A stretch of 64,000 bases of DNA, taken from Anabaena azotica FACHB-119 (GTDB taxonomy: Bacteria; Cyanobacteriota; Cyanobacteriia; Cyanobacteriales; Nostocaceae). Each line of letters opens with the position of its first letter. The stretch's first letter is position 1. The notes beneath the pieces are model-generated. The model was not told the DNA's origin. It saw only the letters and a program-made list of their open reading frames with translations, and made no database searches. Both the position numbers and the translations under genes were made by a program. Positions 46,858-55,837 of the stretch are shown piece after piece. The stretch lies in contig NZ_JACJSG010000039.1 in assembly GCF_014697625.1 (NCBI RefSeq), forward strand, positions 1-64,000, written 5' to 3'.

Positions 46858-48171
46858 ATGAATGCCATGCTCACCGAATTTACCCTCGCCAACTTCAAAA
46901 GTTACAGCACCAGCCGATTACCTCTTGGGTCGCTGACCGTGCTAATTGGAGCCAATGCTGCTGGCAAAAGTAATGCCCTAGAAGGTTTGCGCTTTCTGTC
47001 ATGGTTGGCACAAGGACAAAGACTATCTAGCATTCAATATGCAGTCAATAGTGTAGAGCGCGTTATGCGGGGTCGAGTCAATGATTTGTGTCATCATGGA
47101 CAATCAAGTTTTACCATCGGTTGCCGTTTGGACTTAGCAGAGTGGAACCAACTTGAGATAACGCTTAATGTGCGTGACGGAGAACTACACATCAGTAGTG
47201 AAAGCATCTTTGGCTCGACAAGTCAAGTCCCACTATATGACCTAGATCAGCCTTCACAAGGCGTAGGGACTGATGTTCGTGTGATATATAACAATTTTTT
47301 AAAAGGGAGTAGAAAGCCAAGAATAACGTGCAGCGATCAGATGGCTATATTCGTGCAATTAGATAGCCCTGCTCAATTTAATGCAAAGCACCTCATCTCC
47401 CAAAAAATAATTCCTGATACCGTCCGGGAATATCAACGAGTTTTAAAGAACATCCTCTTTTTAGATCCTGTCCCCGCAAAAATGCGCGAGTACAGTTTTA
47501 AATCTGATAAGCGATTACAAGAAGATGGCACTAATCTTTCCAGTGTTCTCTATCGTCTGTGGCACAACCAACCCGAAAATCAAGAGGAAATTCTCAATTT
47601 CATCCGCAGTTTGCCAGAACAAGCTATAAATGGACTGGATTTCCTGATTGGCCCAAGGGATGAAGTGATGGTGCGATTAGCCGAAACCTTTGGTAATCAG
47701 CAACGCTATTGTGAGGCTGCTTTATTATCTGATGGCACTTTGCGAGTCTTGGCTATAGCTGCGGCGATGCTATCAGCTACCGAGGGTAGTTTAGTAGTTA
47801 TTGAGGAAATCGACAACGGGGTTCATCCCAACCGCGCCCAACATCTACTCGCCAGCATCCGAGATATTGCCGAGCGGCGTGAATTGCGGGTGCTGCTTTC
47901 TACCCACAACCCAGCCCTCATGGATGCTTTACCCGATGCTGCTCTTGCAGATGTAGTATTTTGTTTCCGTAATCCAGAGGAAGGAGATAGCCGCCTTGTA
48001 CGACTTGGGGATATGTACGAATTTCCCGATTTGATATTGCAAGGGCCACTGGGTCAATTAGTAACTGCTGGAATAGTGGATAGGTTTGTCAAGTCGCCGC
48101 ACACACCAGAAGATAGAAAACAGCAAGCGATGGAATGGTTGTCTCGTTTGCAGGAGTACAGCAATGACTAG
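46858..48171 (+). CDS. AAA family ATPase (AAA_21/RecF-SMC-like) of a restriction-associated module
   Basis: 437 residues from the ATG at 46858 (MNAMLTEFTLANFKSYSTSR). The N-terminal strand-P-loop arrangement is that of SMC/RecF-like ATPases: TEFTLANFKSY then Walker A GANAAGKS (residues 31-38). Late motifs are intact: signature-like LLSDGTLRVLAIAAAML, Walker B VVIEEIDNGVHPNRAQHLL (about 312-330) and the switch-His strand RVLLSTHNPALMDAL. There is no TOPRIM domain, unlike OLD nucleases. The start lies inside the 3' end of an hsdS remnant, and the stop overlaps the PIN-domain gene by 8 bases (ATGACTAG). Proteins of this type often act as the sensor/motor half of defence modules (compare PtuA, AriA). 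A defence role is inferred. Confidence 0.85.
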   Translation: MNAMLTEFTLANFKSYSTSRLPLGSLTVLIGANAAGKSNALEGLRFLSWLAQGQRLSSIQYAVNSVERVMRGRVNDLCHHGQSSFTIGCRLDLAEWNQLEITLNVRDGELHISSESIFGSTSQVPLYDLDQPSQGVGTDVRVIYNNFLKGSRKPRITCSDQMAIFVQLDSPAQFNAKHLISQKIIPDTVREYQRVLKNILFLDPVPAKMREYSFKSDKRLQEDGTNLSSVLYRLWHNQPENQEEILNFIRSLPEQAINGLDFLIGPRDEVMVRLAETFGNQQRYCEAALLSDGTLRVLAIAAAMLSATEGSLVVIEEIDNGVHPNRAQHLLASIRDIAERRELRVLLSTHNPALMDALPDAALADVVFCFRNPEEGDSRLVRLGDMYEFPDLILQGPLGQLVTAGIVDRFVKSPHTPEDRKQQAMEWLSRLQEYSND

Positions 48172-48646
48172 TATCTGCCTGATAGATACCAGCGTATTCC
48201 TCAACTTACTTAACGTTCCTCATTGCAATCAACAACACGCATCAGTTCTTGAAGAATTTAACACCTATGCTGCGGCTGGTTGTACTTTTCTATTACCTAT
48301 GGCAACAATCATCGAAACAGGTAATCACATTGCTCAGAACGGCGACGGCACAATCAGAAGGGTAACTGCTCTACGTTTTGTTGAGAACGTTAAAGCTGCA
48401 TTTAAACCAAACGCTCCTTGGCGGACTACTGCATTTCCCAACACAACAGAGATATTGGAGTGGATTGACAAATTCCCCAATCTGGCTGGCATGAATAAAG
48501 CTCCAGATAAACAAGAAGGAACAAGTTTCGGGGATCTCAGCATTATTGAAGAATTTAATAAGTCATGCAAACTGTTTCCTATGAGTGAAGTGTTTATCTG
48601 GTCGTTAGACCTGGATCTACAGAGCTATCACCAAAAGCGAAAATGA
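48164..48646 (+). CDS. PIN-domain nuclease-like protein coupled to the ATPase
   Basis: 160 residues from the ATG at 48164, whose first bases overlap the ATPase stop codon. PIN-fold acidic residues are in the right order: Asp8 (SICLIDTSVFLNLL), Glu51 (ATIIETGNHIA), Asp124 (TSFGDLSIIEEF) and Asp149/Asp151 (IWSLDLDLQSY). PIN domains are metal-dependent RNases or nicking nucleases, commonly the toxin half of VapBC pairs; no VapB-like antitoxin is present. With the ATPase directly upstream, an ATPase-gated nuclease effector is the natural reading. The frame extends upstream to 48086, but that part lies fully inside the ATPase gene. Confidence 0.75.
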   Translation: MTSICLIDTSVFLNLLNVPHCNQQHASVLEEFNTYAAAGCTFLLPMATIIETGNHIAQNGDGTIRRVTALRFVENVKAAFKPNAPWRTTAFPNTTEILEWIDKFPNLAGMNKAPDKQEGTSFGDLSIIEEFNKSCKLFPMSEVFIWSLDLDLQSYHQKRK

Positions 48647-48670
48647 CCTACTAATTTCTCAGGATAGCTG

Positions 48671-48697
48671 AGAAGCATAAAAACCTGTGCTTCTTTT
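48671..48697 (+). terminator. Probable weak terminator after the PIN gene
   Basis: AGAAGCA and TGCTTCT form a 7-bp stem with a 10-base loop, followed by three to four T. It is 25 bp past the PIN stop. Confidence 0.5.
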
Positions 48698-48761
48698 ACC
48701 TGTGCCTTGGTTAACTCATACCCACTAGGCTGGATAGTTTAACTTTAAGCTTTTTTCAAAA

Positions 48762-48832
48762 GCGGGTAACGCGATTCGAACGCGCGACATTCACCTTGGC
48801 AAGGTGACGCTCTACCACTGAGCTATACCCGC
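48762..48832 (-). tRNA. tRNA-Gly (GCC)
   Basis: Minus strand: acceptor GCGGGTA/TACCCGC, D arm GCTCAGTGGTAGAGC, anticodon arm TCACC-TTGCCAA-GGTGA giving anticodon GCC, T arm GCGCG-TTCGAAT-CGCGT. The 3' end faces the ATPase-PIN genes. Confidence 0.95.
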
Positions 48833-48904
48833 AAACCTCACATATATAAATATGTCAGATTGATTTTGATTTGTCAAGTGTTTCAACAAGTAAATTTTTC
48901 TGGT

Positions 48905-49015
48905 TGGGGAAGGGGAAAGGGGAAGGGGAAAGGGGAAAGGGGAAAGGGAATAAATGAACTAATGACCAATGACTAATGACCAATGACTAATGACTAATGA
49001 CTATTGACTATTGAC
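48905..49015. repeat. Purine tract followed by STRR array (ctaatga / ccaatga)
   Basis: ggggaaagggg units at 48906-48950, then about eight heptamers (actaatgaccaatgactaat) up to the ribH stop. Confidence 0.88.
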
Positions 49016-49588
49016 TTATCCCTCAGAAGTCTCTGCGGTGAAGTTACCGATGTTGGCGTTGGGGAAAGCGGCGGGAAGGGATTGGGGGCGGGGGTAGGGT
49101 TCTGCTAAGTTGGAACGTAACTGGCGCATGAGGCTAGCCATTTCTAGAGCATTCATGGCATAATCCCAACCGTGATTTGCCTTAATACCTGCTCTTTCCA
49201 GGGCTTGCTGCATGGTATCTACTGTCAAAATGCCGAAAATTACGGGTACTCCCGTCTGGAAACTAGCAGCCGCAATTCCTTTAGCTACTTCTGAGGATAC
49301 ATAATCAAAATGGGGTGTCTGTCCACGAATGACTGCGCCAAGGCAAATTACCGCATCGTAACGATGGGTAAGGGCTAGTTGACGAGCAACCAGAGGCACT
49401 TCAAAACTCCCTGGAACCCATACATAGTCTACCTGATTGCCTTGGGGATCAGGGTCTACACCGTGGCGTTTTAAGCAATCTTGGCATCCTTGCAGCAGCT
49501 TTGTGGTAACAAGGTCATTGAATCGACCAATCACTATGGCTAAACGCAACGGTTCTGTTTGAGTAAAGGTTCCCTCGAAAACTGCCAT
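49016..49588 (-). CDS. ribH: 6,7-dimethyl-8-ribityllumazine synthase
   Basis: 190 residues. Condenses 5-amino-6-ribitylaminouracil with dihydroxybutanone phosphate, the penultimate step of riboflavin synthesis. Motifs: [54 protein letters not shown] with the catalytic His, and [25 protein letters not shown]-type [16 protein letters not shown]. The C-terminal 25 residues ([18 protein letters not shown]) are a cyanobacteria-specific extension. It lies downstream of psbZ on the same strand, an arrangement I recall as common in cyanobacteria. Confidence 0.95.
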   Translation of the reverse strand: MAVFEGTFTQTEPLRLAIVIGRFNDLVTTKLLQGCQDCLKRHGVDPDPQGNQVDYVWVPGSFEVPLVARQLALTHRYDAVICLGAVIRGQTPHFDYVSSEVAKGIAAASFQTGVPVIFGILTVDTMQQALERAGIKANHGWDYAMNALEMASLMRQLRSNLAEPYPRPQSLPAAFPNANIGNFTAETSEG

Positions 49589-49780
49589 GTCTCTACCTGA
49601 AATTGACTACACTTCTGTCAATATACATTTCTTCTTGAAATATGTAAGAGCAGGAGGACACAATTAGGTAAGCACAATAAAAAACTGTGAAGTTTTTTTT
49701 GTATCTTATACCTGTAGTAGTGGCTCTCCTGCCCTGATTGTCTTAATATTGTTTAGCTAAATTTAAGACAAAGTACTTGC

Positions 49781-49969
49781 CTAAGCTACGAAAAAGTTTA
49801 ACAACCCTACTAAAAATACTAGGGCGATCCAAACACCAGAACCTACCCAGAGGAGCTTTTTCGATTCCACCCAGTTTTGGGGGGTAGCATAAGCAACAGG
49901 TACACCGATAACCAGCACAAAAGATAGTAAAACCAGCGATACTAGAGCAAATTGGAATATTATGGTCAT
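49781..49969 (-). CDS. psbZ: Photosystem II reaction centre protein Z
   Basis: 62 residues from the ATG at 49969 ([20 protein letters not shown]). Two membrane helices joined by [18 protein letters not shown], ending in GLLNFFVA: the PsbZ (Ycf9) protein at the periphery of PSII, where it helps bind CP43 and antenna. A GGGAG lies 8-9 bases before the ATG. The frame extends five codons upstream to 49984 without a better start. Confidence 0.95.
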   Translation of the reverse strand: MTIIFQFALVSLVLLSFVLVIGVPVAYATPQNWVESKKLLWVGSGVWIALVFLVGLLNFFVA

Positions 49970-50092
49970 TTTGACTTCTCCCAAGACAGCGACATACTAA
50001 AGGAAGCACTAAAAATAGAATATCCTAACTGGCGACACTGACAGTTTTTCTTTGATTGTAAGCTAGCAGAAATTGCGACAATAAGTTAAATA

Positions 50093-50197
50093 GTCCATAG
50101 TCAATAGTCCATAGTCTATTGTCTCGGATTTTGTTTGCATAGCGCCTGACTGTTGACTAATGACTAATGACTGTTGACTAATGACTCTTGACTAATG
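50093..50197. repeat. STRR array reaching the start codon of the next gene
   Basis: gtccatagtcaatagtccat near 50093-50117, then gactaatgactaatgactgttgactaatga units from 50154 to 50198. The last repeat unit itself contains an ATG (50195) in frame with the downstream gene. Confidence 0.85.
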
Positions 50198-50200
50198 ACT

Positions 50201-52906
50201 ATGGATTTAATTCTTTGCCACACTACAGCAGATTTTGATACCTTGGGCGCAGCCGTAGGGTTAACTTGTCTACTGCCGGGAAGTAAGATTGTGTTGACTG
50301 GGGGCGCACATCCGCCTGTGCGTGATTTTTTGGCGCTGCATCGGGATGAGTATCCTTTGATTGAAAGGCGTTCGGTAAATCCCGAAAAGATTCGCTCGCT
50401 GACGGTGGTGGATGCACAACAGCGCGATCGCCTGGGCAAACCTGCTGAATGGTTAGATTTATCCCAACTCAAAACAATTACAGTCTACGACCATCATATG
50501 GGGCAAACATCGGATATTCCGGCGACTGAGTTTCATATTGCTCCAGTGGGTGCAACTACGACGTTAATTGTGGAAGAATTACAACAGCAGCAAATCACTC
50601 TCAACTCCACCCAAGCGACGGTGATGGCTTTGGGGATTCATGTAGATACGGGTTCTTTGACCTATGACCAGTCAACGTCACGGGATGCTTTAGCTTTGGC
50701 TTGGTTGATGCAGCAAGGGGCTAGTTTATCGGTAATTTCTAGTTACCGCGACCCTGGTTTATCTCCCCAGTTACAGAAGCTATTAACAGAAGCATTGGAA
50801 AAATTGGAATATCTTTGCTTACGTGGTTATACTATTGCTTGGGTAACTTTACAAACGGATGGGTATGTCCCTGGGTTATCGAGTCTTGCGTCGCAACTGA
50901 TAGAGTTGACAGAAATTGATGCTTTGCTGTTGGCAAACGAACATCCCTCAAATAAGGATGATTCGCGTTTTACGGTAATTGGGCGATCGCAAATTCCCGG
51001 TCTGCATCTCGACCAATTATTCCAAGCCTTTGGCGGTGGCGGTCATTCTCAAGCCGCATCCCTGAATTTACGCGGTGTCGATAGCCAAGATATCCTGCAA
51101 CAACTCCTCAAGGGTGTCAAGGCGGCTATTCCCCATCCCCCCACAGCTAGAGATTTGATGTCTTCCCCAGTCCGCACAATTCGCCCAGAAACGACAATTG
51201 CCGAGGCACAGCGCATTTTACTACGTTACGGTCACTCTGGCTTATCTGTGGTTGATTCCCAAGGGCAATTAGTAGGGGTGATTTCTCGCCGCGATTTGGA
51301 TATCGCCCTACATCACGGGTTTAATCATGCGCCAGTCAAAGGCTACATGACTACTGGTATCAAAACAATTGCTCCAGACACGACGTTGCCACAAATTGAG
51401 TCGTTGATGGTGACTTATGATATTGGGCGCTTGCCAGTATTGGAAAATGGGCAGTTAATAGGTATCGTGACTCGAACTGATGTGTTGCGGGAACTGCATC
51501 AAGGAGAGGGCAGGGCAGAGGGGCAGAGGGGCAGAGGGACGGAAGATACTGTGAAGTTTTCTAGCTTAGGACAATTGCGCGATCGCCTCAATCCCCAACT
51601 TTGGCAATTACTTACCAATGCTTCCCAAGCCGCCGAGGCTAGGGGTTGGCATTTGTATTTGGTGGGTGGTGCGGTGCGAGATTTGCTGTTGGCGGAAGCC
51701 GCAGCCCAGACTCTGATGATTACCGATATTGACCTAGTAGTTGATGGTTTCCACAAATCGGCTGATGTGGGTGCAGGTGTGGAACTAGCAAAGGCACTGC
51801 AAGAAATTTACCCAGCCGCCCGTTTGGAAATTCACGGGGCTTTCCAAACTGCTGCTTTATTGTGGCACAAAGACCCAGAGTTAGATTCATTATGGGTAGA
51901 TATTGCCACAGCCAGAACAGAATTTTACCCTTACCCAGCCGCAAATCCCGAAGTTGAAGCTAGTTCCATCCGTCAAGATTTATACCGTCGCGACTTTACC
52001 ATCAACGCCCTCGCCCTGCGCCTCACCCCTCCCCGCGCAGGTGATTTACTCGATTTCTTCGGCGGTTTATTAGATTTAAAAGCCAAGCAAATCAGAGTTC
52101 TCCACGCCAATAGCTTTATCGAAGACCCCACCCGGATTTATCGTGGTGTGCGCTTTGCGGTGCGTTTTGGATTTACCATTGAACTGCGTACCGAAGAATA
52201 CATCCGCTATGCAATTAATAGTGGCGTTTACGATCGCACCGCCCAAACTAACACCAAAACCCCAGCCCTGCAAACTCGCCTCAAGACGGAATTAAAGCAT
52301 ATCTTAGAAGCGCCATATTGGCGATCGGCTTTACAGTTACTTGATGATTTAGGTGCTTTGCAGTGCATCCATCCCACCCTCAGTTTAGATGGTGAACTTA
52401 AACGTCAACTACGTTTGTTAGAACGCTGTTTACAACGATTTGCACCGCAGCCAAATTTGATTCCTTGGCAAATGCGCTTAGAAGTTATCATTGCCCACCT
52501 CGCAGCAAAGTATCGCGCCAAAGTCGCAAAAAATCTGCAATTACAGGAGGATAGTATTGGACGTTTGCAAAACTTAGCTACTGCTGATGCAGATGTTAGG
52601 GAATTTTTACCTCAATGTCAAAGTCCTAGTCAAGTAGTCAAGTTACTACGCAAGTACGACCAGGAGATGTTAATTTTAATTGCTTTGCTAGGTCAGCGCA
52701 GCATCAGAAGGCAAATATGGTATTATTTAACAGTTTGGGCTAATATTCAACCAATTTTAAATGGTAATGACCTGAAGAAATTGGGATATAAACCAGGGCC
52801 GCAGTATAAACAAATGTTAGATGATATATTAGCGGCAACCTTGGATGGATGGATTAGCGATCGCGCACAGGTAGAAGAGTTTTTGTCACAGCATTATCCT
52901 CTTTAA
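50201..52906 (+). CDS. Long-form tRNA nucleotidyltransferase with DHH and CBS domains
   Basis: 901 residues from the ATG at 50201 (MDLILCHTTADFDTLGAAVG). Order: a DHH/DHHA1 phosphoesterase module (about 1-315: TADFDTLGAA, VVDAQQRDRL, YDHHMGQ, GIHVDTGSLTYD, FGGGGHSQAAS), two CBS domains (about 316-430), a short linker (about 432-450) and a class II CCA-type nucleotidyltransferase (about 460-901: LYLVGGAVRDLLL, TDIDLVVDG, RQDLYRRDFTINALALRL, EDPTRIYRGVRFAVRFGF). In some bacteria, two separate enzymes add CC and A; the long cyanobacterial form is an A-adding type by precedent. The linker, EGRAEGQRGRGTED, is encoded by a GGGGCAGA-type purine repeat. An ATG at 50195 lies in STRR sequence; no Shine-Dalgarno is seen. 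Confidence 0.88.
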   Translation: MDLILCHTTADFDTLGAAVGLTCLLPGSKIVLTGGAHPPVRDFLALHRDEYPLIERRSVNPEKIRSLTVVDAQQRDRLGKPAEWLDLSQLKTITVYDHHMGQTSDIPATEFHIAPVGATTTLIVEELQQQQITLNSTQATVMALGIHVDTGSLTYDQSTSRDALALAWLMQQGASLSVISSYRDPGLSPQLQKLLTEALEKLEYLCLRGYTIAWVTLQTDGYVPGLSSLASQLIELTEIDALLLANEHPSNKDDSRFTVIGRSQIPGLHLDQLFQAFGGGGHSQAASLNLRGVDSQDILQQLLKGVKAAIPHPPTARDLMSSPVRTIRPETTIAEAQRILLRYGHSGLSVVDSQGQLVGVISRRDLDIALHHGFNHAPVKGYMTTGIKTIAPDTTLPQIESLMVTYDIGRLPVLENGQLIGIVTRTDVLRELHQGEGRAEGQRGRGTEDTVKFSSLGQLRDRLNPQLWQLLTNASQAAEARGWHLYLVGGAVRDLLLAEAAAQTLMITDIDLVVDGFHKSADVGAGVELAKALQEIYPAARLEIHGAFQTAALLWHKDPELDSLWVDIATARTEFYPYPAANPEVEASSIRQDLYRRDFTINALALRLTPPRAGDLLDFFGGLLDLKAKQIRVLHANSFIEDPTRIYRGVRFAVRFGFTIELRTEEYIRYAINSGVYDRTAQTNTKTPALQTRLKTELKHILEAPYWRSALQLLDDLGALQCIHPTLSLDGELKRQLRLLERCLQRFAPQPNLIPWQMRLEVIIAHLAAKYRAKVAKNLQLQEDSIGRLQNLATADADVREFLPQCQSPSQVVKLLRKYDQEMLILIALLGQRSIRRQIWYYLTVWANIQPILNGNDLKKLGYKPGPQYKQMLDDILAATLDGWISDRAQVEEFLSQHYPL

Positions 52907-53045
52907 CAGTGAACAGTGAACAGTAAACAGTTATCAGTTAAATACTTTAGTGCAACACCATACCAATTGGTGGAAGGAGTAGAGAGGTGCTTCTTTATCC
53001 CCCACTATACGTCCTGGCTGACTGATAACTGATAACTGATAACTG
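52905..53045. repeat. Short repeat arrays after the nucleotidyltransferase gene
   Basis: cagtgaacagtgaacagtaaacag at 52910-52932 and gataactgataactgataac at 53021-53045. Confidence 0.85.
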
Positions 53046-53151
53046 ATACAGCAATTTCGCTATTCGTGAAATACTGTAGAGACGTTACATATAACGTCTC
53101 TACGGTTTTGGGTTTTACGCTTGTACCTGATTTACCCAAAATATGCTGTAT
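53046..53151. mobile_element. 106-bp MITE with ATACAGCA/TGCTGTAT ends
   Basis: Ends ATACAGCA (53046) and TGCTGTAT (53144-53151). The central gagacgttacatataacgtctc palindrome resembles that of MITE family 1, although the ends differ, so the cores may share ancestry. Confidence 0.65.
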
Positions 53152-53275
53152 AGCAGTAGCGACATAGGTTAGAACATAGATGAATCATACAATCTTGATA
53201 GCAAGCAGTTTGTGAGGCTGTCCCCTGTCCCCTGTCCCCTGTCCCCTATCCCCTGCTATAACTACTCCCTATTGC

Positions 53276-54421
53276 CTAACTTAAAACTTGCTGTAAAGCG
53301 GGAACCAATTGGTCTACGCTTTCTTTACGACTATTGTAACCCATTAATCCCACACGCCAGACTTTACCAGCTAGTTCACCCAATCCTCCGCCGACTTCAA
53401 TGTTATGTTCATTGAGTAACTGACGGGCTACAGCTTTACCATCAACCCCGTCGGGAATGCGGACTGTGGTTAAGGTTGGTAGTCTGTATTCCTTCTCAAC
53501 GTGCAGACTTAAACCTATATCTTCTAATCTTTCCCACAGATATTCTACATTCTTTTGATGACGTTGCCAGCAGTTTGCTAGTCCTTCTTGGGCAATTAAA
53601 CGCAATGCTTCCCGCAAAGCATAATATAAATTAATCGGGGCTGTGTGGTGATAGACGCGCTCATTACCCCAATATTTACCCAGCAAGTTCATATCTAAAT
53701 ACCAGTTTGCCACCTTGGTGCGTCGTCGTTGCAACTTCTCAACCGCACGGGGACTCATGGTAAAGGGTGAAGCGCCTGGAGGACAACCCAAACCCTTTTG
53801 ACTGCAACTGTAGGCTAAGTCAACGCCCCAAGCATCCAAAAAGATGGGAACACCGCCTAAACTGGTGACAGTATCGATCAGTAGCAGTGTATCAAATTCT
53901 CGACACAATTCACCCACACCTTCCAAGGGTTGACGCGCACCTGTGGAAGTTTCGGCGTGAACTAAGGCGAGAATTGCTGGGCGATGGGTTTCTAATGCGG
54001 TGCGGAGTTCTTCCAGGGAAAAGACTTGTCCCCAAGGTTTGTTAATGGTGCGGACATCTGCACCATATCGCCCAGCCATATCCACCAGACGATTACCAAA
54101 ATAACCCGCAACACCAATCAAAACCACATCACCGGGTTCTACAGCATTGGCGATGGTAGCTTCCATTGCGGCTGTCCCTGTACCACTCACCGCAATGGTG
54201 AGGGGGTTTTCTGTTTGCCATACGTAGCGCAGTAAGGACTGAATTTCGTCCATCAATGCGAGGAAAGCCGGGTCAAGATGTCCCACTGGTGAGACATTCA
54301 TCGCTTGCAGGACTGCGGGATGGGCATTTGATGGCCCTGGCCCCAATAGCAGACGGGAGGGAACTTCTAGCGGTTCTAGTTGTAAGCGTTGATTGTCATT
54401 GATTGAGATTATCTGCGTCAT
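53276..54421 (-). CDS. Class V aminotransferase (alanine-glyoxylate / serine-glyoxylate type)
   Basis: 381 residues, PLP-dependent. LLLGPGPSNAHPAVLQAM at the N-terminus, VSGTGTAAMEATIANAVEPG, VHAETSTGARQPLEGVG, LLIDTVTSLGGVPIFLDAWG, and the PLP Lys in AYSCSQKGLGCPPG, then VYHHTAPINLYYAL. This is the alanine-glyoxylate aminotransferase family. In oxygenic phototrophs it transaminates glyoxylate arising from photorespiratory glycolate, producing glycine. Alternative substrates (serine, pyruvate) cannot be excluded. It stands alone, with element-rich DNA on both sides. Confidence 0.93.
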   Translation of the reverse strand: MTQIISINDNQRLQLEPLEVPSRLLLGPGPSNAHPAVLQAMNVSPVGHLDPAFLALMDEIQSLLRYVWQTENPLTIAVSGTGTAAMEATIANAVEPGDVVLIGVAGYFGNRLVDMAGRYGADVRTINKPWGQVFSLEELRTALETHRPAILALVHAETSTGARQPLEGVGELCREFDTLLLIDTVTSLGGVPIFLDAWGVDLAYSCSQKGLGCPPGASPFTMSPRAVEKLQRRRTKVANWYLDMNLLGKYWGNERVYHHTAPINLYYALREALRLIAQEGLANCWQRHQKNVEYLWERLEDIGLSLHVEKEYRLPTLTTVRIPDGVDGKAVARQLLNEHNIEVGGGLGELAGKVWRVGLMGYNSRKESVDQLVPALQQVLS

Positions 54422-55837
54422 AGCGATCGCCTATATAATACTTACCGCATCATAAAGCGATCGCATCACCCATGTTTTATTTTGCCTAGAGAATTATTTC
54501 TCAGTTAGTATTGGCGTGACCAGACCAGGACTTACGCAACTGGCACTTGGGGTAGGGTGCGTCAGATGTGGAAAATCCTTGCATATGTACCACATTATTG
54601 GGGCTGACGCACCCTACAGTTACTTTGATGATGACACTTGCCTCAGTCAAACAGACTAAACTTGTGCATTAGCTAAAAATCTCTCATCTTGCTTATCGGC
54701 GTTCGTCGGCGGTTTTTACCAAAATCCTCTCAAATTTATCTTTTTATCTTTTCTTTATAAATTAGCTCTAGCCTTTGGAGCATAAGCTCTTAGAGGTTGT
54801 TTGAAAAGTGATTGGCTGTGATATTGAACATTTTATCATCCCTTCTAGCCCCCATTAAGAGGAGGAAAAGATCAATTTATACTTCCTTTTTTCATGTGGA
54901 ATTTAGGTAATTATCAAATGTTTAGCTACTAATAACAAGATGTTTAAAACATCATCTTATTGTTTGGATATCTGATAGCTAGAATATTGTTAATAGCTGT
55001 ATTAACTAATTTTTTTGCTCAAATTTTTATAAAATTGACGAATTTAAGAATTTTTGTTAAATTCATAATCTATAAAGCAAATATCCAATTATATTTGTTC
55101 TACGGTATAAAAGTTTTTATGCCATTATCTACTTTGTATTGTTTCGTCAGGTTAAATCATGATTCAGGTCACATCACCTAATATTTTGGCACTGGACGAT
55201 ATTGCCTATTTTATTTAGGTTCACATTTTATTATCGTCCTTGAATGATTAAACATTAACCGCAAATAGATAATTTTTGGTGCAATTATGCGAATGCAGTT
55301 TTCGCATATAAATTCTGTGTAATATAGGCAAAAATCCATCTGATAAGGTGAAGAGATAACTGTGAAAATGCCGAAGATATAGCATCTTCGAGCCAGTTTT
55401 TTTCATCTATAGTGCAAAAGATTCCCTACATATGTTTGCTCGTGCTGTAGTTTTAGTAAGTTATGAAGATGCCTTAAAGCAGTGTCTATTTGTGGGAGAT
55501 GATAATTAAGAGCAAAGCTATGTAATACAGCCTTCATACATAGCTTTTAAACAAATCAAGCGCTTCAAAAAAGAGAGTATTAACCAATGGAAAGGTAAAA
55601 CTTGTTTTCTCCTAGCAGCAATACAAATAAAATTTGATTTTGATAAGTTAAGAACCAATGTTTAACATTAGTTAAATGTTGTTGCACTACCCTATCTTAT
55701 TTAAGTCTCTGTGGATACTGAGATTAGGTAATCTATTTCGGCATTCAAAATTTTATTGATGTCGTTTCTGAGGCGAAGAGAAATTTAACTAATTCATTGC
55801 CTGACCATTCCAACTTGAGATTTGGGAGTAATTAACT
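54422..55837. other. 1.4-kb AT-rich intergenic region
   Basis: Contains the element at 54527-54640 and otherwise AT-rich DNA. A 73-codon frame at 54960-55181 has a TTG start and an Ile/Phe/Leu-rich composition explained by AT content. A 25-codon frame at 55432-55509 (MFARAVVLVSYEDALKQCLF) has more protein-like composition, perhaps a gene remnant, but cannot be supported. The last 250 bp should hold the metalloprotease promoter. Confidence 0.45.
54527..54640. mobile_element. Non-coding element, aggacttacgcaactggcac end
   Basis: Left end aggacttacgcaactggcac. The interior has an inverted pair gtagggtgcgtcag / ctgacgcaccctac. The right side, agttactttgatgatgacac, matches (inverted) the start of the element at 6494. 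Confidence 0.65.

Noticed and set aside
54960-55181. 73-codon hydrophobic frame with TTG start
   Set aside because: Ile/Phe/Leu richness follows from the AT-rich DNA; no Shine-Dalgarno.
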